From contig CM077645.1 in NCBI GenBank assembly GCA_039707465.1, forward strand, positions 62,529,850 through 62,593,849: 64,000 nucleotides of DNA, given 5' to 3'. The stretch's first letter is position 1. The number at the start of each line of letters is the position of its first letter. Of this stretch, positions 57,601-64,000 are shown one piece after another. The notes beneath the pieces were generated by a model, which saw nothing but the letters and a program-made list of their open reading frames with translations, did not search any database and had not been told where the DNA came from. Both the position numbers and the translations under genes were made by a program. The DNA is from Rhabdophis nuchalis (lineage: Eukaryota > Chordata > Lepidosauria > Squamata > Natricidae).

Positions 57601-58667
57601 AGGGATACTTTTTTAAAATTTCCTGTGCACCGCGCCGAGTCCCTTCTGGGAAAGGGAGCAGTATATAAATTTAATAAAAGTAAAAGTAAAGTAAAGTAAA
57701 GTGATAGTTAAATCCCCTAATCCTAGATCACTCATCCACTAGCCGGAGACAAAAACTAGGTCCAGCATGTGACCCCCGGTGTGAGTGGGGCCCTGAATTA
57801 CTTGGGTCAGGTCCATGGCCGTCATGGAAGCCATGAACTCCCGGGCCACGTCAGATGTTTTGCCTACCGATGGCAGATTGAAGTCCCCCATGACTAATAG
57901 CTTGGTGGTATCACTGCCACCTCGGCTATCACATCAAGAAGCTCGGGCAGGGCTGCTGAGATGTAGCCGGGAGCCAGGTACACAATCAGCAAACCCAACT
58001 GCCTCCCAGGGCCCCACTTCACACACAGGGATTCACAGCCGGCTGTCTGCGGCACAGTGGTCTCCCTCGGAGCCAGACTCTCCCTTACTATAACCGCCAT
58101 CCCTCCACCCCGACCCTGGGCCCGTGGCTGATGAAATGCCCGGTAACCTAGCGGGCACATTTCCAGAAGGGGGACTCCCTCATGGAAATATGGGTCTCCA
58201 TGATACCCACCAGGTCTGGGTCCCCCTCAAGCAGCAGATCATGTATGAGGGGGCCTTGTTGATTACGGACCTGGCGTTACAGAGCATCAGCCTAGGGCCT
58301 GAACCACCTGGGCTGCGTGAGGAACCTTGGGGACCGGAGCATGCAACCGCTTGTAGACAGCGGGTGCGCTCTCCCCTAACCTGATATGGTCCCTGGCTCT
58401 CGCCATACCTACCCCTCCCATACATTGTCCTGATATTTTGGCCCTCTGTTAGGTCTATCTCTATTCCCCCCCATATATCTGACCCTACGTCCTCCCTGCC
58501 GGGGCCGCAGGTCAGTCTGGACTTAGTACCCCATGGGTCTATCCCCTTACCCACTTCTATAATATCCGTTAACCCTCCCTCCTCCCTGGAACCCCTTAAA
58601 AATCTAACTAAAAATCTATCTAAAAAACCCCTAAGCTTCCGTTTCCTCCACCTTTCAGGATTCATCA
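54669..58667 (-). mobile_element. L2-like LINE, full ORF2 length, itself interrupted
   Basis: A minus-strand L2-like LINE. The 3' tail is at 54669-54695 and the ORF2 start MNPERWRKRKLRGFLD at 58665, the same N-terminus as at 27300. In order are the endonuclease (LMLCNARSVINK at about 58290; the GDFNLP region degraded near 57890), the RT ([44 protein letters not shown]) and the C-terminal LNPSKTEWLWF and NLGVLLDSRLSLDDHV. It is interrupted at 56725-57705 by a plus-strand copy of the same family and carries several frameshifts. The segment after LIRQLRPFLD (about 55026) is deleted through to the 3' portion. Confidence 0.87.
56725..57704 (+). mobile_element. L2-like LINE nested in opposite orientation
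   Basis: A plus-strand, 5'-truncated copy. Frames at 56725-57054 and 57141-57512 encode LRLNPSKTEWLWF, RNLGVLLHTRLLLEDHL and LLRELHWLPVAFRVRFKVLT, then LWNDLTPELRTTTDLRSF. The 3' end is GGGAGCAGTATATAAATTTA with an AAAGT repeat tail to 57704. Short flanking GTGAT repeats are consistent with a small target duplication. The frame is broken once near 57050. Confidence 0.9.
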
Positions 58668-59129
58668 GTCCGTCATTGAGGTGGGTCCTTGTAAGGACTG
58701 GGGGCCAAACCTGGGAGAGAGGGGACTCCCGCAGGGCAAGAAGGTCTGCTTCTGAGTGTGCACATGCACAGAGTTGCCAGACGAAGGGAACAGTTAAAGA
58801 ACAGGGGTTGACTTGGGAGTAAGGCCACAGGTGGACAATGAATGGCCTCTCTTAGAAGGAAATAAAAGAGCAGAGAAAGGGGAGTGGAGTTTGCAGGTGC
58901 CAATTAGTTTGCTTAATTGGTTCGTGACTCTCCGAGGCTCCTTGCCAAGTTTTGCAGATATTGGCCTGTCAGCTCTCCAAGCCAGATAAGGTCTGTGATT
59001 GTAAATCCTCCCTTGAAAGACTTTGCTGGATGTGAATGAGCAGAATTCACAGTAAATTAATAAAAGGATTTTTTGTCAGGACAAGGAGTTTGCTGCATGC
59101 TCTCGGGAAACCTAGGTCAGAACAGAGAG

Positions 59130-61483
59130 TTATTCCAACTTTGTGTATCAAATTAAGAAATCCTGTTTTCTTACCATTCAAGTTAGAGTATTTCACTTAC
59201 ATAGAGTAGCAAAATACTATGCTAAGGGTGTAAAAGAATTTCACCAGGCAGCAGATAATGTCCTTTAGAATGATTGGACAACTTCTGAGGGTTCAAGGCT
59301 ATAAGCCAGAATTTTTGTAAGGTTTGTTCTAACCTTACAATCTGATGTGATCTAAAAAGTATGTGATAAAAAATTTTCAGCATTTTTTTTTGGGAGGGAG
59401 GGCAGCAAGCTTTGGTTGGAAAGCAATATATTCCCCCCACTAATAGTATTTTATGCTTACACAAGGCCATTTGCAGCAAATGCTACTAGCAAGCAAACAA
59501 AACATCCCACTTCATAACAGCGGGACACTCTTCATTTTGCAGTGTTGCTTTCAAGCGAAGCTTCACTTGTCCATCCAGTGAGACAAGGCATCCCTTCAAA
59601 GATTCCTTTGCAGATCTTGTACAATATCATTGAAAAAGGTATTGATGAAAGGAAATAAAAAATATCCTTTTACCTTTACCGAAAGGAATGAAAGTGTAAT
59701 TTGGATGAGACCCATAAACAGGATTGTTTACATTGATGGCATAGTGCATTTGAAAAGTACCAGTGCCACTTTATTTATACCAGATAGGCTGGCTCTGCAA
59801 TCGAGTTTTATTGCCCATTTATCCTAGAAAGACTGGCTACAAACAGTTGTAAAAGAATAGAAAGGTTGTGAAAAGCAGTCTGGAACAGATACTTCCCCTT
59901 TTTGAGCAATTCTGTATTGGAGTGGCAAGAACCAGTACAGTTATTTTTTTCAATTCTCAGTATTTCTCTATAAGCGCAATATATTTAAAGTACATCACAA
60001 ATGTTTAGATTCATTTTCAATAAATTCAAGTATAGAATTTATCTAGGCATGTTTCTTATTTCATTCAAATGAATTTTGGCAATTTACAGTTATACTATCT
60101 ATTTGCAGCAGCCATTCCTCCCAGTTTACTCATTTCCTAAAGGAAATTGCAAGTTAATAGAAAAAGCAGCACTGGAACTGCCTCACATCCTATAGTTATT
60201 AATTAAGCAAAGTCTGGTTCAGTAATTCTGGGTACTAAAAAAAAAAAGAAAGACTGAAAAAATAGAGTTAAACAAAACCCAGGGCTTCTTGAAATGAGGT
60301 TTCAACTTCAGTAGTCATTCTGTAAACATTTATGCGTTAAAAAGTATGTCATTTTTGAAAAACGCATACTTTGAATAATATCTGCAGTGGTAACAACTGA
60401 TACATGCTCTCAGACACTGCACTGATAACACATTAAATTATTACTATTATTTAAAGATAGTTCTGCAGGACTGTGTCAGGAATTTTGATCTGTAGTTAAT
60501 TAAGTTGATCTGTATGTAATTAGTAATCACATGCAAAAGGTTATAAACTTTGATGCAACTAATATGTAAGTCTTTCAGATGTTTTTGATAACTGTAAATC
60601 TTACAGGCTAATTATATTTGTTCCAGAGGGGGAAAATGTTAAGTGGTTGACATGCTGAAGAAAAATACATAATTCCAGTATTTTTACAATGTCTCCCCCC
60701 ACCCTCTTTTTTATATCAAACATTTTATTTAAAGGTAACAGGTTATCATTATACTGATTCTTAGAATCAGCTTCAACAAAAGATACTGACAAATTTTTCA
60801 AATGCGCCTGTACAATCTGAAGAAAAAAATAAATGTTAACATTCTGATAATGTAGAGATGGCAAATGTTTTATTAAGAAAATGAGAGTTCAAGCTGTCAT
60901 CGCTACAGAAGTCTCATACAACTTATAAACACAGCAAATGAAAAAATCCTTTGTCTGATGGAACAAAACACAGCTGCCATCTAGGTAACTAAGAGATAGG
61001 AGAAGCTGTTTAAGAAGTAACATTTTAAAAACAAAACAAATGGATTTCACATTTCACTCGGTTTCATGAAAAGGAAAAAGAAAGCCATTCTTCGTTGTTT
61101 GATCACTAGCCGTTCAGATTTGCTTTAAGTGTAGTAGTATACCCATTATTTTTAATAAGGTTTTTCTAAAACAAGAAGAAATTTATTAAAGTTCCACTTG
61201 AAACAAATGAATGTTGAAGGTCAGCTAGTACATAAAACTTGCAACAGTGGCTTTGACAGGTTAAGTCTTTTAAAAATTAGATTGTAATCAGAAAGAACTT
61301 AAAACATGTCAAGAAGATTGCAGTAATGTATAACTAATTGCACACAAAAACTATTTAATTGTAGGTTTACTATTGCTGAAAAATATTCCGTTTATTTTAA
61401 TTTCCTTTTCAATGTACCTTAGATAAAGAAAGACATGAAAAAGTACTACCTGAAAATACTGATTTTTTTAAACATTTCCTACA
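59130..61483. other. AT-rich non-coding stretch
   Basis: No gene, RNA or repeat family recognised over 2.3 kb. A short local duplication (GATCTGTAGTTAATTA / GATCTGTATGTAATTA) is at about 60489-60522. Confidence 0.45.
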
Positions 61484-61491
61484 TCTAAGAA

Positions 61492-62121
61492 TAAGGTGAC
61501 CAGATTTTCAAACTCCCAAAGCAGGACACCGTCGATGGGGGGGCATGCTCCGGCATGGCACGTGCCTGCGCAGAGGGCATCGGGGCAGGGGTGCGCTCCC
61601 ACCCGCCCTCGCGGGGCCCTCTTTAAAGGCAGCAGCGGCAGCCTGGCCCAGCGGCGCTAAGAGCCGCCGGCTGGGGCAGGGAGGGGGAAGGTGGCCCGAG
61701 CTGGCCCATCATGCCGGCGTGCTAGGCCGAGCTGAAAGCGGCCACCTTAGGCCGCCTTCCCCCTTCCCGCCTGAGCCAGTGGCTCTCAGCACCGCCAGGC
61801 CGGGCCGCTGCCACTGCCTTTAAAGAGGGCCCCGCTCCCCGTGGGAGTGCGCCTGACGCCCTCTGCGCAGGCGTGTGCCGTGGCAGAGCGTGCCCCCCTC
61901 TCGTCGGCCCCGATGCCCTCTGCGCAGGTGCATGCCACACCGGAGCGTGCGCCCCCTTCTCCTCGGCCCTGGTGCCGTCCCCGCCCGAGCCAGCACTCTC
62001 AGCTATCCACACCCGTCGCCTGCCCGCAAAAAGCGGGACATTTTGAAGAGGCGGTGGGGTGCGGGAGATCTGCTGGTAAACCTGGACTGTCCCGCCAGAA
62101 GCTGGACGTCTGGTCACCTTA
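61492..62121. mobile_element. GC-rich hAT-type MITE, 630 bp
   Basis: Perfect 13-bp terminal inverted repeats TAAGGTGACCAGA / TCTGGTCACCTTA. A perfect 8-bp target duplication TCTAAGAA flanks it (61484-61491 and 62122-62129). The interior is CpG-rich and largely a giant imperfect hairpin: the arm around 61612-61700 (GGGGCCCTCTTTAAAGGCAG) pairs with 61741-61835. The termini differ from those of the other hAT families here. Open frames within it are artefacts of the GC content. Confidence 0.92.
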
Positions 62122-62129
62122 TCTAAGAA

Positions 62130-63104
62130 CAAATTCTGATTGAATTTGAATTAAACCCATTGTGTCGGTCAGTAATCTGGACCTTCTGATCTTTTTGGTG
62201 ACTTTTCTTACCAAGAGTTGGGGATACAGTAATTGTATATACTTATGTATATAATTACTATACATAAACTCCAAAATGATTATGATGATATATTTTCTTA
62301 TTTGTAATTTTTATTTGATTATATTTGGTTTCTTTTATTGCGCAATACTCTGTACATGTACATTTTTAATGTAAAATCTTTTTTATAATATTGCTCCTTT
62401 GTAAACAAAACTTTTGGAATCAATAAACTTTAAGCATGTTTTTATCCTTTATGATATCCTTAAACTCTGTGGATATACATCCCATTCCTTGATACTGAAG
62501 CCATGTATTGTTTTTCATCCAGTAGTGAGCACAGTGATGTATCAAATGCTATTAATCAATAGCAATAATAAAAAACATGTTTGGGTATCTTGCTATAGTC
62601 CCATTCAGACAACTGTTTAACTCCTCTGCTTTTTTCCAATCTCCAAATATATGTGCAGGTCTAAATGGAATCTGTACTTCAGTATATTTGCTTCAATATA
62701 AATATAGCTATTAGAATCTTTAGATGCTGGTTTTATTTAGGTCGCAGTCCACAGACTGAGAACATTGCATTCAGATATAGCTAACCTCTTGAAAATGTGG
62801 GGATTATTAGAGATTTTATTTCATAGAATATCTGGCAACGGGGATATTAACATTTCAGGTGCCATATGTATCTCAAATCTTCACTCTTCTTCCTTTTCTG
62901 CATCCTCCCCAATATTCTTGATAGCCATTAGCAGTGGATGTGAATGACAAGATGTGATAGAAGCTAAAGAGGTCATTTCAGTGGGAGTATGATAGAGCTT
63001 TTAAATGCAGAGATGGCCTCCAAGCAAGATTGCTTTCAATTTTTCAGTTTACTAGGCCAAATTTCAAATAATTGATTTGGAGGGGGGGGGGGAACCATTG
63101 TTTG
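62130..63104. other. AT-rich non-coding stretch
   Basis: No gene or repeat family recognised. Confidence 0.4.
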
Positions 63105-63165
63105 CTTAGTGATGTGGTTGCTATTCCCAATTAGAGTAATTAAGTAAAGACTACCTGTATAATTT
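63105..63165 (-). mobile_element. end of mariner-like MITE
   Basis: The minus strand reads ATACAGGTAGTCTTTACTTA then ATTACTCTAATTGGG, fitting the terminal consensus of the family at 52492 next to a TA. Only the end is recognisable. Confidence 0.4.
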
Positions 63166-63859
63166 GGATGACTGTAAATAAAGTTAAAATGAAGTATTTA
63201 TTTTGATAAGCAAGAAACACATGTTCACCGATACTAGATGTCTAATAAACATAAATTTCCAGTTCATCTTTACATGGGAATCATAATTCTTACTTTTTGT
63301 CATTTTTGTAATAACATCAGAGATTTTACAGTACTTTAGTGTCTCAAAGTGTTTCCAGTTAGCATTGCTTAGTTTTAATTTCTGACTACCTAGAATCTAT
63401 GAAAAGAATATATAAAAAGGAACAGGAGATAAATGTTCCTATTTTCCCAGAGAAGAAGTATAGGCCATAGCTGAATAATTGAGTTTAAAATTGATTTGTA
63501 TGAAACTGGTCTGTCTTGGAATTCAAGGGTTAAAGCTACAAAAATAGCACTGGTTACAGATTGCAGTGAAAATATGTCACTGTAAAACAAATTAGCAGTA
63601 AAAATGTAATAGAAACATAATTCTTGTCTTGTAACTAACAAATAAATGTACAGTATTAATGTCATAGTTAAACACTGAAAATTTTACTGTGAAATATTAT
63701 TTGACTAACATGGTCATTTTTTATAGTTTCATAGTCAAGTATAGCCATTTATGGAACAATTTTTCTGCAGCCTGAAAATTAGTTTATTTGGTTCATTTAT
63801 ACAACAAGCTTCAAACTAAAGTTTTTGGAATCCGTCATTCAAACAAATTCATGCACAAT
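63166..63859. other. AT-rich non-coding stretch
   Basis: Nothing recognised. Confidence 0.4.
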
Positions 63860-63861
63860 TT

Positions 63862-64000
63862 ACAATACAATACAATACAATAGCAGAGTTGGAAGGTCTT
63901 CTAGTCCAACCCCCTGCGTGGGCAGGAACCTTATACCATTTCAGACAAATGGCTATCTAACATCTTTTTAAAGACTTCCAGGGTTGGGGCATTCACAACT
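63862..64000 (-). mobile_element. CR1 LINE 3' end, continues beyond the window
   Basis: The (AATAC)n repeat at 63862-63881 is the CR1 terminal microsatellite. It is followed on the plus strand by GCAGAGTTGGAAGG, TCTAGTCCAACCCCCTGCG and GCATTCACAACT, the complement of the CR1 3' end. The copy runs past the window edge, so its length is unknown. Confidence 0.93.

Larger units (their letters stand above)
54492..59124 (+). mobile_element. solo LTR, split by an L2-like insertion
   Basis: The left part (54492-54668) begins TGTTGTGCCCCACCAGCAGC. The right part (about 58670-59124) ends CCTAGGTCAGAACA and carries an AATAAA signal (59059-59064) about 60 bases from the end. The ends form a TGTT/AACA inverted terminus, flanked by a 5-bp duplication GAGAG (54487-54491 and 59125-59129). 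Removing the inserted LINE leaves an LTR of about 630 bp. No internal retroviral genes remain, so it is a solo LTR, probably of an endogenous retrovirus. Confidence 0.75.

Noticed and set aside
61545..62143. Several overlapping proline/arginine-rich open frames
   Set aside because: They lie inside a GC-rich hAT element where stop codons are rare. No domain is recognisable.

Overview
This window is vertebrate nuclear DNA, most likely from a squamate reptile and probably a snake. The evidence is a mix of CR1, L2-like, BovB (RTE) and L1 retrotransposons, many tRNA-derived SINEs of the kind common in squamates, many short hAT-type DNA transposons, and long AT-rich stretches with no coding signal. 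There are no operons, no bacterial features and no CRISPR array. The species assignment is inference from repeat content only.

Only one host gene segment can be recognised. It is the first coding exon (50 codons, minus strand, 37133-37282) of GCLC, the catalytic subunit of glutamate-cysteine ligase, which carries out the first step of glutathione synthesis. It ends at a consensus GT splice donor and lies in a GC-rich island (about 36840-37673). If it belongs to the resident gene, positions 37132 down to 1 are mostly or wholly intron 1, and everything above about 37700 is upstream intergenic DNA. I saw no second GCLC exon. The exon is bracketed by shuffled direct and inverted copies of the same GC-rich modules, so an exon captured in or rearranged by a mobile element is a real alternative.

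Layout from left to right. 1-1500: AT-rich DNA ending in an old MIR-like SINE piece. 1513-2921: a CR1 LINE with a 439-codon open reading frame. 3241-5746: an L2-like LINE split by a second L2-like insertion. 5749-6440: a BovB relic. 6752-9749: three hAT-type elements. 9758-18840: mostly unique AT-rich DNA with scattered relics. 19030-20234: a 5'-truncated L1 ORF2 copy with a fold-back 5' end. 21179-23945: mariner-like and hAT pieces. 23966-27311: an L2-like LINE complete back to its ORF2 start codon. 29013-31000: a full-length L1 derivative that carries only ORF1. 32671-33231: a second, truncated ORF1-only copy flanked by a 91-bp duplication. 36047-38345: a SINE, the GCLC island and a SINE/CR1 junction. 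39486-50190: L2-like, SINE, hAT, LTR and CR1 pieces. 54487-59129: a solo LTR interrupted by an L2-like LINE that is itself interrupted by another. 61492-62121: a GC-rich hAT element. The window ends inside a CR1 3' end.

The main points of interest are an ORF2-less (HAL1-like) L1 lineage with two copies 1.7 kb apart, the unusual 91-bp duplication around one of them, the rearranged surroundings of GCLC exon 1, and a group of hAT insertions whose 8-bp target duplications cluster around a TCTA-like core.
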